Source of the DNA: Stutzerimonas stutzeri
Lineage (GTDB): Bacteria; Pseudomonadota; Gammaproteobacteria; Pseudomonadales; Pseudomonadaceae
Length of the DNA stretch: 64,000 nt
Assembly: GCF_002890915.1 (NCBI RefSeq)
Contig: NZ_POUT01000005.1
Coordinates: 62,001-126,000 of the forward strand
Direction: 5' to 3'
In this document: positions 51,146 to 60,337 of the stretch, in pieces
Layout: each line of letters opens with the position of its first letter
Position numbering within the stretch: position 1 is the first letter of the stretch
Made by a program: the position numbers and the translations under genes
Notes under the pieces: model-generated
The model's database searches: none
What the model saw: only the letters and a program-made list of their open reading frames with translations
Told to the model about the DNA's origin: nothing

Positions 51146-51715
51146 ATGAAAAACACCGCGCCCAGCTACCTCAAGCATCACTTTCTGATCGCCATGCCAC
51201 AGATGGCCGATCCGAACTTTGCCCAGGCCCTGGTCTACCTGATCGAGCACGGGCCGGAAGGCGCCATGGGCCTGGTCGTCAATCGCCCGAGCGGCCTGAG
51301 CCTGGCCGACATCCTCGAGCAGTTGCGCCCGGACGAGCCGGTACCCGCGCCCTGCCAGAGCCTGCCGATCTTCTCCGGCGGCCCGGTGCAGACCGATCGC
51401 GGCTTCGTCCTGCACCCGGCCGACCAGCAGTTCCAGGCGACCCTTTCGCTCGGCCCGCTGGGCATGTCCACCTCTCAGGACGTGCTGTTCGCCATCGCCG
51501 ATGGCCAGGGCCCCGAGCGCTATTTCGTCGCACTCGGCTACGCCGGCTGGGAAGCCGGCCAGCTCGAAGCCGAACTGGCCGACAATACCTGGCTGAGCTG
51601 CCCGGCGCGCCCGGACATCCTCTTCGACCTGCCGCACGAGCAGCGCCTGGATGCCGCCGCCGCATCCCTGGGCATCGACCTGCGCCTGCTCAGCACCCAG
51701 GTCGGCCACGCATGA
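51146..51715 (+). CDS. yqgE: YqgE/AlgH-family protein (DUF179)
   Basis: A 189-residue cytosolic protein with the DUF179 signature LKHHFLIAMPQMADPNFAQALVYLIEHGPEGAMGLVVNRPS and GGPVQTDRGFVLHP. Its molecular role is not settled; P. aeruginosa homologues were linked to alginate control (AlgH). The stop overlaps ruvX by 4 nt, starting the yqgE-ruvX-pyrR-pyrB-pyrC' run. Confidence 0.94.
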   Translation: MKNTAPSYLKHHFLIAMPQMADPNFAQALVYLIEHGPEGAMGLVVNRPSGLSLADILEQLRPDEPVPAPCQSLPIFSGGPVQTDRGFVLHPADQQFQATLSLGPLGMSTSQDVLFAIADGQGPERYFVALGYAGWEAGQLEAELADNTWLSCPARPDILFDLPHEQRLDAAAASLGIDLRLLSTQVGHA

Positions 51716-52140
51716 GTGGGCCTCGTCTGCTGCTCGGCTTCGACTACGGCACCAAGCAGATCGGCGTGGCCGTCGGCCAGGTCGTCACCGGCCAGGCCCG
51801 CGAGCTGTGCGTGCTCAAGGCGCAGAATGGCGTGCCGGACTGGCAGCAGGTCGAAGCGCTGCTGCGCGAATGGCAACCCGATGCGCTGGTGGTCGGACTG
51901 CCACTGAACATGGATGGCAGCCCGAGCGAGATGAGCGCCCGCGCGGAAAAATTCGCCCGCCGACTCAACGGCCGCTTCAACCTGCCGGTACATACCCACG
52001 ACGAACGCCTGACCACCTTCGAGGCCAAGGGCGCGCGTCTGCGCCAGGGCCAGCATGGCGGCTATCGCGAACGCCCGGTCGATGCACTGGCCGCCGCCTT
52101 ATTACTGGAGGGCTGGCTGAGCGACCACGCGCCAGCCTGA
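51712..52140 (+). CDS. ruvX: Putative pre-16S rRNA nuclease YqgF/RuvX
   Basis: A 142-residue RNase H-like protein: LLLGFDYGTKQIGVAVGQ (first catalytic Asp), VVGLPLNMDGSPSEMSARAEKFARRL, and THDERLTTFEA (second acidic cluster), with a final Asp in PVDALAAALLLE. YqgF processes the 5' end of 16S rRNA in E. coli. Coupled to yqgE by an ATGA overlap. Confidence 0.94.
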   Translation: MSGPRLLLGFDYGTKQIGVAVGQVVTGQARELCVLKAQNGVPDWQQVEALLREWQPDALVVGLPLNMDGSPSEMSARAEKFARRLNGRFNLPVHTHDERLTTFEAKGARLRQGQHGGYRERPVDALAAALLLEGWLSDHAPA

Positions 52141-52161
52141 TCCGGACCTGAAGGAGACCCC

Positions 52162-52671
52162 ATGAACCTGCCCAATCCCGAGCAGCTGTTGCCAGAGATG
52201 GCCGCAGCACTGCAGCAGCACCTGAGCGAGCGCGACATCCAGGAACCGCGCTTCATCGGCATCCGCACCGGCGGTGTCTGGGTCGCCCAGGCGCTGCTCG
52301 CGGCGCGCGGCGGCAACGAAGCGCTGGGCATCCTCGACGTGTCCTTCTACCGCGACGACTTCACCCGCAAGGGCCTGCACCCGCAGGTCCAACCCTCGGA
52401 GCTGCCGTTCGAGATCGAAGGCCAGCACCTGATCCTGATCGACGACGTGCTGATGACCGGCCGCACCATCCGCGCCGCGCTCAACGAGCTCTTCGACTAC
52501 GGCCGCCCGGCCAGCGTGACGCTGGTCTGCCTGCTCGACCTCAACGCCCGCGAACTGCCGATCCGCCCCGACGTGGTCGGTGCCACGCTGTCGCTGGCGC
52601 CCGAGCAGCGGATTAAATTGCTCGGCCCCGCCCCGCTGGCGCTCGAACCGCAGCTGCTGGGCGCCGGTTAG
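52162..52671 (+). CDS. pyrR: PyrR, bifunctional pyrimidine regulator / uracil phosphoribosyltransferase
   Basis: A 169-residue phosphoribosyltransferase-fold protein with the PRPP motif [27 protein letters not shown]. It lies 51 bp before pyrB. In Bacillus PyrR is an RNA-binding attenuator; in Pseudomonas the role is less clear. The gap before pyrB shows no attenuator-like terminator by eye. AAGGAGA precedes the ATG. Confidence 0.93.
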   Translation: MNLPNPEQLLPEMAAALQQHLSERDIQEPRFIGIRTGGVWVAQALLAARGGNEALGILDVSFYRDDFTRKGLHPQVQPSELPFEIEGQHLILIDDVLMTGRTIRAALNELFDYGRPASVTLVCLLDLNARELPIRPDVVGATLSLAPEQRIKLLGPAPLALEPQLLGAG

Positions 52672-52722
52672 CCCCAGCCCAGCCCCATCAACCCGTCCAT
52701 CTCCCGCCACCGAGATTCTGCG

Positions 52723-53739
52723 ATGACGCCCACCGACGCCAAGCGCCCGCTACAGCTGAACGACAACGGCCAGCTGCGCCATTTCCTTTCCCTCGACGGC
52801 CTGCCCCGCGAGCTGCTCACCGAGATCCTCGACACCGCCGACTCCTTCCTCGAAGTCGGCGCGCGCGCGGTGAAGAAAGTCCCGCTGCTGCGTGGCAAGA
52901 CCGTCTGCAACGTGTTCTTCGAGAACTCCACGCGCACCCGCACCACCTTCGAACTGGCGGCCCAGCGCCTGTCGGCCGACGTCATCACGCTGAACGTCTC
53001 GACCTCCTCGACCAGCAAGGGCGAGACGCTCACCGATACCCTGCGCAACCTCGAAGCCATGGCGGCGGACATGTTCGTGGTGCGCCACGCCGACTCCGGC
53101 GCCGCGCACTTCATCGCCGAGCACGTCTGCCCCGACGTGGCGGTGATCAACGGCGGCGACGGCCGCCATGCCCACCCGACGCAGGGCATGCTCGACATGC
53201 TCACCATCCGTCGCCACAAGGGCGGCTTCGAGAATCTCGCGGTGGCCATCGTCGGCGACATCCTGCATTCGCGGGTGGCGCGCTCGAACATGCTGGCGCT
53301 CAAGACCCTGGGCTGTCCGGACATCCGCGTGATCGGGCCGAAGACCCTGCTGCCCGAAGGCCTCGAGCAATACGGCGTGCGCGTGTTCAACGATATGGAC
53401 GAAGGCCTGCGCGGCGTCGACGTGGTGATCATGCTGCGCCTGCAGCGCGAGCGCATGCAGGGCGGGCTGCTGCCCAGCGAGGGCGAGTTCTACAAGCTCT
53501 ACGGCCTGACCACCCAGCGCCTGGCACTGGCCAAGCCCGACGCCATCGTCATGCATCCCGGGCCGATCAACCGCGGCGTGGAAATCGAGTCGGCGGTGGC
53601 CGATGGCCCGCAGTCGGTGATCCTCAACCAGGTCACCTACGGCATCGCCATCCGCATGGCGGTGCTGTCCATGGCGATGAGCGGCCAGGCCGCGCAGCGC
53701 CAGATCGATTCCGAATCCGTATCCGAGGAGCAGCAATAA
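52723..53739 (+). CDS. pyrB: Aspartate carbamoyltransferase catalytic subunit
   Basis: Condenses carbamoyl phosphate with aspartate, the committed pyrimidine step. The 338-residue protein has the carbamoyl-phosphate loop [12 protein letters not shown] near residue 67, the [14 protein letters not shown] loop, [11 protein letters not shown] and [12 protein letters not shown]. The slightly long N-terminus (before [10 protein letters not shown]) is typical of Pseudomonas class A ATCase, which needs the inactive dihydroorotase homologue for dodecamer assembly. It overlaps that gene by 1 nt (TAATG). Confidence 0.97.
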   Translation: MTPTDAKRPLQLNDNGQLRHFLSLDGLPRELLTEILDTADSFLEVGARAVKKVPLLRGKTVCNVFFENSTRTRTTFELAAQRLSADVITLNVSTSSTSKGETLTDTLRNLEAMAADMFVVRHADSGAAHFIAEHVCPDVAVINGGDGRHAHPTQGMLDMLTIRRHKGGFENLAVAIVGDILHSRVARSNMLALKTLGCPDIRVIGPKTLLPEGLEQYGVRVFNDMDEGLRGVDVVIMLRLQRERMQGGLLPSEGEFYKLYGLTTQRLALAKPDAIVMHPGPINRGVEIESAVADGPQSVILNQVTYGIAIRMAVLSMAMSGQAAQRQIDSESVSEEQQ

Positions 53740-55013
53740 TGGTGGCAACCCGAATCCTCGGCGCCCGCGTTATCGACCCCGCCAGCGGACGCGACGCCAT
53801 CGCCGACATCTTCCTGGAAGGCGGCCGGATCGCCGCGATCGGCCAGGCACCGGCCGGCTTCGATGCCCAGCGCACCCTCGATGCCCAGGGCCTGGTCGCC
53901 GCCCCCGGGCTGGTGGACCTGGCCGTGGCCCTGCGCGAGCCCGGCTACAGCCGCAAGGGCACGATCGCCAGCGAAACCCTGGCCGCCGCGGCCGGCGGCA
54001 TCACCAGCCTGTGCTGCCCGCCACAGACGCGCCCGGTGCTGGACACCGCGGCCGTCACCGAGCTGATCCTCGACCGCGCACGCGAGTCCGGCCACGCCAA
54101 GGTCTTCCCGATCGGCGCGCTGACCCGCAACCTGGCCGGCGAGCAGCTTTCCGAACTGGTCGCACTGCGCGAGGCCGGCTGCGTCGCCTTCGGCAACGGC
54201 CTGGCCGACTTCGCCAGCAACCGCAACCTGCGCCGCGCGCTGGAATATGCGGCCAGCTTCGATCTCACCGTGATCTTCCACTCGCAGGACAGCGGCCTGG
54301 CCGAAGGCGGGCTCGCCCACGAAGGCCCGGCCGCCAGCTTCCTCGGCCTGGCCGGCATTCCCGAAACCGCGGAAACCGTGGCGCTGGCGCGCAACCTGCT
54401 GCTGGTCGAACAGTCCGGCGTACGCGCACATTTCAGCCAGCTGAGCAGCGCGCGCGGCGCCGAGATGATCGCCCAGGCCCAGGCCCGCGGCCTGCCGGTC
54501 AGCGCCGACGTGGCGATGTACCAGCTGATTCTCACCGACGAGGCGCTGCATGGTTTCTCCAGCCTCTATCACGTGCAGCCGCCACTGCGCAGCGCCGCCG
54601 ACCGTGAGGGCCTGCGCGAAGCAGTGAAAAGCGGAGTGATCTCGGCCATTTCCAGCCATCACCAGCCCCACGAGGCCGATGCCAAGCTGGCGCCGTTCGG
54701 CGAGACCGAACCGGGTATCAGCAGCGCGGAAATCCTCCTGCCGCTGGCACTGACGCTGGTCCAGGACGGTCTGCTCGACCTGCCGACACTGCTGGCGCGC
54801 CTCTCCAGCGGCCCGGCCGCGGCACTGCAGCTGCCCACCGGCCAGCTGCAGGCCGGCCTGCCGGCGGACCTGGTGCTGTTCGATCCGCTGGGCTCGACCC
54901 TGGCCGGCGAACGCTGGTTCTCCAAGGGCCGCAACTGCCCGTTCATGGGCCACTGCCTGCCCGGCGCGGTGCGCTACACCCTCGTCGACGGGCGGATCAG
55001 TTACGAGGCGTGA
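53739..55013 (+). CDS. pyrC': Inactive dihydroorotase homologue PyrC' (ATCase partner)
   Basis: A 424-residue dihydroorotase-family barrel that has lost its metal site. The usual DxHxHLREPG is here VDLAVALREPGY, with both zinc-binding histidines replaced, while the rest of the fold is well kept (AAAGGITSLCCPPQT, SRGAEMIAQAQ-like segment, LVDGRISYEA). This is the known pseudo-enzyme encoded with pyrB in Pseudomonas, a structural subunit of ATCase. It shares TAATG with the pyrB stop, so equal synthesis is expected. A functional pyrC must be elsewhere. Confidence 0.93.
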   Translation: MVATRILGARVIDPASGRDAIADIFLEGGRIAAIGQAPAGFDAQRTLDAQGLVAAPGLVDLAVALREPGYSRKGTIASETLAAAAGGITSLCCPPQTRPVLDTAAVTELILDRARESGHAKVFPIGALTRNLAGEQLSELVALREAGCVAFGNGLADFASNRNLRRALEYAASFDLTVIFHSQDSGLAEGGLAHEGPAASFLGLAGIPETAETVALARNLLLVEQSGVRAHFSQLSSARGAEMIAQAQARGLPVSADVAMYQLILTDEALHGFSSLYHVQPPLRSAADREGLREAVKSGVISAISSHHQPHEADAKLAPFGETEPGISSAEILLPLALTLVQDGLLDLPTLLARLSSGPAAALQLPTGQLQAGLPADLVLFDPLGSTLAGERWFSKGRNCPFMGHCLPGAVRYTLVDGRISYEA

Positions 55014-55047
55014 AGAAGGCTTCAGGCGGCCCGCCGCCCGTGCCTGC

Positions 55048-55210
55048 GGTGGATAAGCCACACGTGGCGTTATCCACCCTACGCGCTACCACGGCTTGAG
55101 GGCATCGGACAGGCAAGCGTTCGAGCGCACTGCGGACATGAACCCGACACCCTCACCTGCCCACGCAAGCGCAGGCGCGCAGGGTGGATAACGGCGCAGC
55201 CTTGTCCACT
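55048..55210. repeat. GTAGGGTGGA-family repeats after pyrC'
   Basis: GGTGGATAA with TTATCCACC (55048-55078) and a degenerate second unit AGGGTGGATAAC...TTGTCCACT (55181-55210). The 238-bp gap holds nothing else recognisable. Confidence 0.7.
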
Positions 55211-55251
55211 GCTGGAAAGCCAGGCACAACCCGCCAGGCCCCGTGCCGGAC

Positions 55252-55647
55252 TCAGCCGCGTTCGCTGTTGCGGATGGAGATTTGCGTGTTCAGCGTCCAG
55301 AAGTCATAGAGCACACCGAGGAAGAACAGCCCGCCGGTGAACAGGTAGATGATCCCGGTGATCCACTTGCCCTGGTACATGCGGTGCACGCCGAACACGC
55401 CGAGGAAGGTCAGCAGGATCCAGGCGACGTTGTAGTCGATGCGCCCGGCGGTGAAGCGCAGGTCGGCCTCGCGATCCATCGACGGGATCAGGAACAGGTC
55501 GATGATCCAGCCGATGAAGAACAGGCCGAGGGTGAAGAACCAGATGGTGCCGGTCACCGGCTTGCCGTAATAGAAGCGGTGCGAGCCGAGGAAACCGAAG
55601 ATCCACAGAAGGTAGCCGATGACTTTGCTATGGGTGTCCTGCTGCAT
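55252..55647 (-). CDS. Tandem TM2-domain membrane protein
   Basis: A 131-residue inner-membrane protein made of two TM2-like units. The first is YLLWIFGFLGSHRFYYGKPVTGTIWFFTLGLFFIGWIIDLFLIP; the second is ILLTFLGVFGVHRMYQGKWITGIIYLFTGGLFFLGVLYDFW. Each has the G-x-H-R-x-Y-x-G-K turn between helices. TM2 proteins have no firm biochemical role in bacteria. MQQDTHSK is preferred as the start because GGAGGC lies 6 nt upstream; the GTG four codons earlier overlaps that ribosome site. Single gene, convergent with pyrC' and flanked by repeats on both sides. Confidence 0.82.
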   Translation of the reverse strand: MQQDTHSKVIGYLLWIFGFLGSHRFYYGKPVTGTIWFFTLGLFFIGWIIDLFLIPSMDREADLRFTAGRIDYNVAWILLTFLGVFGVHRMYQGKWITGIIYLFTGGLFFLGVLYDFWTLNTQISIRNSERG

Positions 55648-55806
55648 GCGTGCCTCCACGACGGTATGAATGGGGTGACGTTAGCGCATTTTTGCCGTGA
55701 AACATCGGCCCCTAGAAGCTATTGACGTTTCGCACTAAGTCCTCTGTCGCGTATCTGAAGCATCGACCGCCAGCACCGATACGAGCTTGCAGCATCTGGC
55801 CCGCCC

Positions 55807-55889
55807 TTGTAGGAGCAGGCCATGCCTGCGAACAGAGCCCGCACATCGGTACGGCTGCTTTTTTTCGCGGGCATGGCCCGCTCCTACAA
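55807..55889. repeat. REP/BIME-like inverted repeat (TGTAGGAGC family)
   Basis: Imperfect inverted arms of 26 bp: TTGTAGGAGCAGGCCATGCC... and ...GGCATGGCCCGCTCCTACAA, with 24 of 26 positions complementary. The loop includes a T7 run. This TGTAGGAGCGGGCCATGCCCGCGA pattern is a widespread Pseudomonas REP family. It lies 15 bp after the pilU stop and may protect or end the pilTU mRNA. Confidence 0.88.
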
Positions 55890-55904
55890 CGCTATCAACA
55901 GTCC

Positions 55905-57050
55905 CTAGCGGAAGCTCCGCCCCGGGTCCTCGTCGCTGACTTCCAGGCTCAGGCCCTGCGACACGCTGGTCAGGTGCTCGCCGTCGGTTTCCGAACCCAG
56001 CTTGATCAGCAGGCGCAGGTCGTTGGCCGAGTCGGCGTGCAGCAGCGCGTCCTCGTAGGTGATCTCGCCCTGTACGTAGAGGTTGTACAGCGCCTGGTCG
56101 AAGGTCTGCATGCCCTGCTCGGTGGAGCGCTTCATCAGCGACTTGAGTTCGTGCACCTCGCCCTTGCGGATCAGGTCGGCCGCCAGCGGCGTGTTGATCA
56201 GCACCTCGATCACCGCGCGGCGGCCCTTGCCGTCGGGCGTCGGCACCAGCTGCTGGGCGACGATGGCCTTGAGGTTGAGCGACAGGTCCATCCACACCTG
56301 GTTCTGCCGGTCGGCCGGGAAGAAGTTGATGATGCGGTCCAGCGCCTGGTTGGCGTTGTTGGCGTGCAGGGTGGCCAGGCACAGGTGGCCGGTCTCGGCG
56401 AACGCCACGGCGTAGTCCATGGTTTCGCGGGTGCGGATCTCGCCGATGAGGATCACATCCGGCGCCTGGCGCAGGGTATTCTTCAGCGCCACCTCGAAGG
56501 AGCTGGTGTCAATGCCCACCTCGCGCTGGGTGACGATGCAGTTCTGGTGCTGGTGGATGAACTCGATCGGGTCCTCGATGGAGATGATGTGCCCGCTGGA
56601 GTTCTTGTTGCGGTAGCCGATCATCGACGCCAGCGAGGTCGACTTGCCGGTGCCGGTGGCGCCGACGAACAGCACCAGGCCGCGCTTGGTCATCGACAGC
56701 TTCTTGAGGATGTCCGGCAGCTTGAGTTCCTCGATGGTCGGGATGTTGGTCTCGATACGCCGCAACACCATGCCGGCCAGGTTGCGCTGGTAGAAGGCGC
56801 TGACGCGGAAGCGGCCGATGCCGCGCGCGCTGATGGCGAAGTTGCACTCGTGGTTCTCGGCGAACTCGCGGCGCTGCTGCTCGTTCATCACGCCGTGCAC
56901 GGTCTCGCGGGTCATCTCCGGCGACATCGCGGTCTTGCTCACCGGCATGATCTTGCCGTTGACCTTCATCGACGGCGGCACCCCGGCCGTGATGAACAGA
57001 TCGGAGCCGCCCTTTTCCACCATCAGGCGCAGAAGTTTCTCGAATTCCAT
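55905..57050 (-). CDS. pilU: PilU, accessory pilus retraction ATPase
   Basis: A 381-residue hexameric ATPase of the PilT/VirB11 family. N-terminal EKLLRLMVEKGGSDLFITAGVPP, Walker A FVGATGTGKSTSLA near residue 130, Asp box IISIEDPIEFIH, Walker B PDVILIGEIRTRETM, His box ETGHLCLATLHANNA. The C-terminal tail past residue 340 is longer than in PilT, as expected for PilU, which works with PilT in retraction under load. 60 bp downstream of pilT on the same strand. Confidence 0.96.
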   Translation of the reverse strand: MEFEKLLRLMVEKGGSDLFITAGVPPSMKVNGKIMPVSKTAMSPEMTRETVHGVMNEQQRREFAENHECNFAISARGIGRFRVSAFYQRNLAGMVLRRIETNIPTIEELKLPDILKKLSMTKRGLVLFVGATGTGKSTSLASMIGYRNKNSSGHIISIEDPIEFIHQHQNCIVTQREVGIDTSSFEVALKNTLRQAPDVILIGEIRTRETMDYAVAFAETGHLCLATLHANNANQALDRIINFFPADRQNQVWMDLSLNLKAIVAQQLVPTPDGKGRRAVIEVLINTPLAADLIRKGEVHELKSLMKRSTEQGMQTFDQALYNLYVQGEITYEDALLHADSANDLRLLIKLGSETDGEHLTSVSQGLSLEVSDEDPGRSFR

Positions 57051-57110
57051 CGTCGTACTCGCAGTCGTGGCAAGCGCCGCGCCGGGCGGCGTCCGGGGTT
57101 GTCAGGCGTG

Positions 57111-58145
57111 TTAGAAATTCTCGGGCTGCTTGGCCTTTTCCCGCGCACTGTCGCGGCTGATCAGGCCCTTGGCCAGCAGCCCCTTGAGGCACATGTCGAG
57201 GGTCTGCATGCCCAGCGAGCCGCCGGTCTGGATCGAGGAATACATCTGCGCCACCTTGTCCTCGCGGATCAGGTTACGGATCGCCGGGGTGCCGATCATG
57301 ATCTCGTGGGCCGCCACCCGGCCGCCACCGGTCTTCTTCAGCAGGGTCTGCGAGATCACCGCCTGCAACGATTCGGAGAGCATCGAGCGGACCATGGATT
57401 TCTCCTCGGCCGGGAACACGTCGACCACCCGGTCGATGGTCTTGGCGGCGGAGGTGGTGTGCAGGGTGCCGAACACCAGGTGCCCGGTTTCCGCGGCGGT
57501 CAGCGCCAGGCGGATGGTTTCCAGGTCGCGCATCTCGCCGACCAGGATGATGTCCGGGTCCTCGCGCAGGGCCGAGCGCAGCGCCTCGGAGAAGCCGAGG
57601 GTGTCGCGGTGCACCTCGCGCTGGTTGACCAGGCACTTCTTCGACTCGTGGACGAATTCGATCGGGTCCTCGATGGTGAGGATATGGTGGTACTTGGTGT
57701 TGTTCAGGTAGTCGAGCATCGCCGCCAGGGTGGTCGACTTGCCCGAACCGGTCGGTCCGGTGACCAGCACCAGGCCGCGCGGCACGTCGGTGATCTTGCG
57801 GAAGACCTCGCCCATGCCGAGGTCCTCCATGGTCAGCACCTTGGAGGGAATGGTCCGGAACACTGCGCCGGCGCCACGGTTCTGGTTGAAGGCGTTGACC
57901 CGGAAACGCGCGACGCCCGGCACCTCGAAGGAGAAGTCGGTCTCGAGGAATTCCTCGTAATCCTTGCGCTGCTTGTCGTTCATGATGTCGTAGATCAGCG
58001 CATGCACCTGCTTGTGGTCCATGGCCGGCAGATTGATCCGCCGCACGTCGCCGTCGACGCGAATCATCGGCGGCAGGCCGGAGGAAAGGTGCAGGTCCGA
58101 CGCACCCTGCTTGGCGCTGAAGGCCAGCAGTTCTGTGATATCCAT
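57111..58145 (-). CDS. pilT: PilT, type IV pilus retraction ATPase
   Basis: A 344-residue motor ATPase, the P. aeruginosa length. MDITELLAFSAKQGASDLHLSSGLPP, Walker A VTGPTGSGKSTTLA, Asp box LTIEDPIEFVHE, Walker B PDIILVGEMRDLETI, His box TGHLVFGTLHTTSA, and the PilT-specific AIRNLIREDK needed for retraction. The ATG follows GGGGAG; a TTG four codons upstream is rejected. Divergent from yggS. Confidence 0.98.
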   Translation of the reverse strand: MDITELLAFSAKQGASDLHLSSGLPPMIRVDGDVRRINLPAMDHKQVHALIYDIMNDKQRKDYEEFLETDFSFEVPGVARFRVNAFNQNRGAGAVFRTIPSKVLTMEDLGMGEVFRKITDVPRGLVLVTGPTGSGKSTTLAAMLDYLNNTKYHHILTIEDPIEFVHESKKCLVNQREVHRDTLGFSEALRSALREDPDIILVGEMRDLETIRLALTAAETGHLVFGTLHTTSAAKTIDRVVDVFPAEEKSMVRSMLSESLQAVISQTLLKKTGGGRVAAHEIMIGTPAIRNLIREDKVAQMYSSIQTGGSLGMQTLDMCLKGLLAKGLISRDSAREKAKQPENF

Positions 58146-58211
58146 GGGACTCCCCAATTACAAGCAAGCAGGTAGAATGCCGCGCAGACCCTGAGGCGGC
58201 GGGCGCAAGTA

Positions 58212-58901
58212 ATGTCCACGATAGAGAAGAATATTGCAAAGGTCGCAGCGCGCATCCGTGAGGCGGCGCAAGCTGTGGCGCGCGATCCCGCCGACGTCGG
58301 CCTGCTCGCCGTGAGCAAGACCCAGCCGGCCGCCGCCATCCGCGAGGCGTTCGCCGCCGGCCTGCGCGATTTCGGCGAGAACTACCTGCAGGAAGCGCTG
58401 GACAAGCAGGCCGCGCTGGCCGACCTGGCGCTGACCTGGCATTTCATCGGCCCTATCCAGTCGAACAAGACCAAGCCTATCGCCGAGCATTTCGCCTGGG
58501 TGCATTCGGTGGACCGGCTGAAGATCGCCCAGCGCCTGTCCGATCAGCGCCCCGCGGGGCTGCCGCCACTGAACGTCTGCCTGCAGGTGAACGTCAGTGG
58601 CGAGGCGAGCAAGTCCGGCTGCGCGCCGGAAGACCTGCAACCGCTGGCACAGGCCGTCGCCGGCCTGCCGCGCCTGCATTTGCGCGGGCTGATGTGCATC
58701 CCGGCACCCAGCGACGACCCCGCCGAGCAACACGCCGCCTTCGCCCGCCTGCGGGCCTTGCGCGACGCACTCGGCCTCGGTCTCGACACCCTGTCCATGG
58801 GCATGAGCCAGGACCTGGAGGCCGCCATCGCCGAGGGCGCGACCTGGGTCCGCATCGGCACCGCCCTGTTCGGCGCCCGTGACTACGGCCGCCCCCACTG
58901 A
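58212..58901 (+). CDS. yggS: PLP homeostasis protein YggS
   Basis: A 229-residue PLP-binding barrel with the lysine in LLAVSKTQP and the flanking FGENYLQEALDK, WHFIGPIQSNK, VNVSGEASKSG and SMGMSQDLEAAIAEGATWVRIGTALFG. YggS/PLPBP controls free pyridoxal phosphate and amino-acid balance without a known catalytic activity. It opens the yggS-proC-yggT run (gaps of 11 and 9 bp). A TAGAAT -10-like hexamer lies at 58173. Confidence 0.95.
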   Translation: MSTIEKNIAKVAARIREAAQAVARDPADVGLLAVSKTQPAAAIREAFAAGLRDFGENYLQEALDKQAALADLALTWHFIGPIQSNKTKPIAEHFAWVHSVDRLKIAQRLSDQRPAGLPPLNVCLQVNVSGEASKSGCAPEDLQPLAQAVAGLPRLHLRGLMCIPAPSDDPAEQHAAFARLRALRDALGLGLDTLSMGMSQDLEAAIAEGATWVRIGTALFGARDYGRPH

Positions 58902-58912
58902 AGGAATCCTCC

Positions 58913-59737
58913 ATGAGCACTCCCCGCATCGCCTTCATCGGCGCCGGCAACATGGCCGCCAGCCTGATCGGCGGCCTGCGCGCCCAGGGCGTCGCCGCCG
59001 ACGCCATCCGCGCCAGCGACCCCGGCGCCGAGCAGCGCGCGAAGATCGCCGCCGAGCACGGCATCCAGACCTTCGCCGAGAATGCCCAGGCGCTGGCCGG
59101 CGCCGACGTGGTGGTGCTGGCGGTCAAGCCGCAGGTGATGCAGGCGGTCTGCCGCGACCTGGCCCAGCACCTCGGGCATGCGCCGCTGATCGTCTCCATC
59201 GCCGCCGGCATCAGCTGCGACAGCCTGCAGGGCTGGCTCGGCCCGCAGCCGCAGGCGATCGTGCGCTGCATGCCGAACACCCCGGCGTTGCTGCGCCAGG
59301 GCGTCAGCGGGCTGTTCGCCAACGCCCGGGTCAGCGCTGCCCAGCGCCAGCAGGCCGAGCGGCTGCTGTCCGCCGTCGGGCTGGCGCTGTGGCTCGAGGA
59401 AGAGCGCCTGATCGATGCGGTGACCGCCGTCTCCGGCAGCGGGCCGGCCTACTTCTTCCTGCTCATCGAGGCCATGACCACCGCTGGCGAGCAGCTCGGC
59501 CTGCCCAGGGAGACCGCTGCGCAACTGACCCTGCAGACCGCCCTCGGCGCGGCGCGCATGGCCTGCGAGAGCGACGCCGACGCCACCGAACTGCGCCGTC
59601 GCGTCACCTCGCCGAACGGAACCACCGAAGCGGCGATCAAAGCCTTCCAGGCCGGCGGCTTCGAAGGGCTGGTACAGCAGGCATTGAACGCCGCCGCGCG
59701 ACGCTCGGCCGAACTCGCCGAACAACTGGGCCAATAA
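58913..59737 (+). CDS. proC: Pyrroline-5-carboxylate reductase
   Basis: Last step of proline synthesis. 274 residues: Rossmann IAFIGAGNMAASLIGGL, VVLAVKPQVM, IVRCMPNTPALLRQGVSGLF, and the C-terminal signature TAVSGSGPAYFFLLIEAM followed by VTSPNGTTEAAIKAF. Ribosome site AAGGA. Directly between yggS and yggT, a very conserved trio. Confidence 0.97.
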   Translation: MSTPRIAFIGAGNMAASLIGGLRAQGVAADAIRASDPGAEQRAKIAAEHGIQTFAENAQALAGADVVVLAVKPQVMQAVCRDLAQHLGHAPLIVSIAAGISCDSLQGWLGPQPQAIVRCMPNTPALLRQGVSGLFANARVSAAQRQQAERLLSAVGLALWLEEERLIDAVTAVSGSGPAYFFLLIEAMTTAGEQLGLPRETAAQLTLQTALGAARMACESDADATELRRRVTSPNGTTEAAIKAFQAGGFEGLVQQALNAAARRSAELAEQLGQ

Positions 59738-59746
59738 GGAGCATTC

Positions 59747-60337
59747 ATGTCCCAACTCTCGCAAGCCCTGATTCTCGTCATCCAGACCCTGGGCAGCCTC
59801 TACCTGTTGATCGTGCTGCTGCGCTTCATCCTGCAGCTGGTACGCGCCGACTTCTACAACCCGCTCAGCCAGTTCATCGTCAAGGCCACCCACCCGCTGT
59901 TGCGACCGATGCGCCGCGTCATCCCGAGCATGGGCACGCTGGACCTGTCCTCGCTGCTGCTGGCGCTGATCGTGCAGATGGTGCTGATGGCACTGCTCCT
60001 GCTGGTGGCCTACGGCACCACCGGCAATCCGGTGCTGCTGCTGATCTGGGGCCTGATCGGCATCACCGGGCTGTTCCTCAATATCTTCTTCTGGGCGCTG
60101 ATCATCAGCGTGATCCTCTCCTGGGTCGCACCGGGCAGCCACAACCCCGGTGCGCAACTGGTCAACCAGCTCTGCGAACCGCTGCTGATGCCCTTCCGCC
60201 GCCTGCTGCCGAACCTCGGCGGGCTGGATATCTCGCCGATCTTCGCCTTCCTCGCGATCAAGCTCCTGGACATGCTGGTAGTGAACAACCTGGCCACCAT
60301 GACGCACATGCCGAACATCCTGCGCATGCTGATCTGA
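59747..60337 (+). CDS. yggT: YggT-family membrane protein
   Basis: A 196-residue inner-membrane protein made of two YGGT units of paired helices: LYLLIVLLRFILQLVRADFYNPLSQFIVKATHPLLRPMRRVIPS and FFWALIISVILSWVAPGSHNPGAQLVNQLCEPLLMPFRRLLP. The role is not well defined; links to osmotic stress and cell division (YlmG in Gram-positives and plastids) exist. Nine bp after proC. Confidence 0.93.
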   Translation: MSQLSQALILVIQTLGSLYLLIVLLRFILQLVRADFYNPLSQFIVKATHPLLRPMRRVIPSMGTLDLSSLLLALIVQMVLMALLLLVAYGTTGNPVLLLIWGLIGITGLFLNIFFWALIISVILSWVAPGSHNPGAQLVNQLCEPLLMPFRRLLPNLGGLDISPIFAFLAIKLLDMLVVNNLATMTHMPNILRMLI

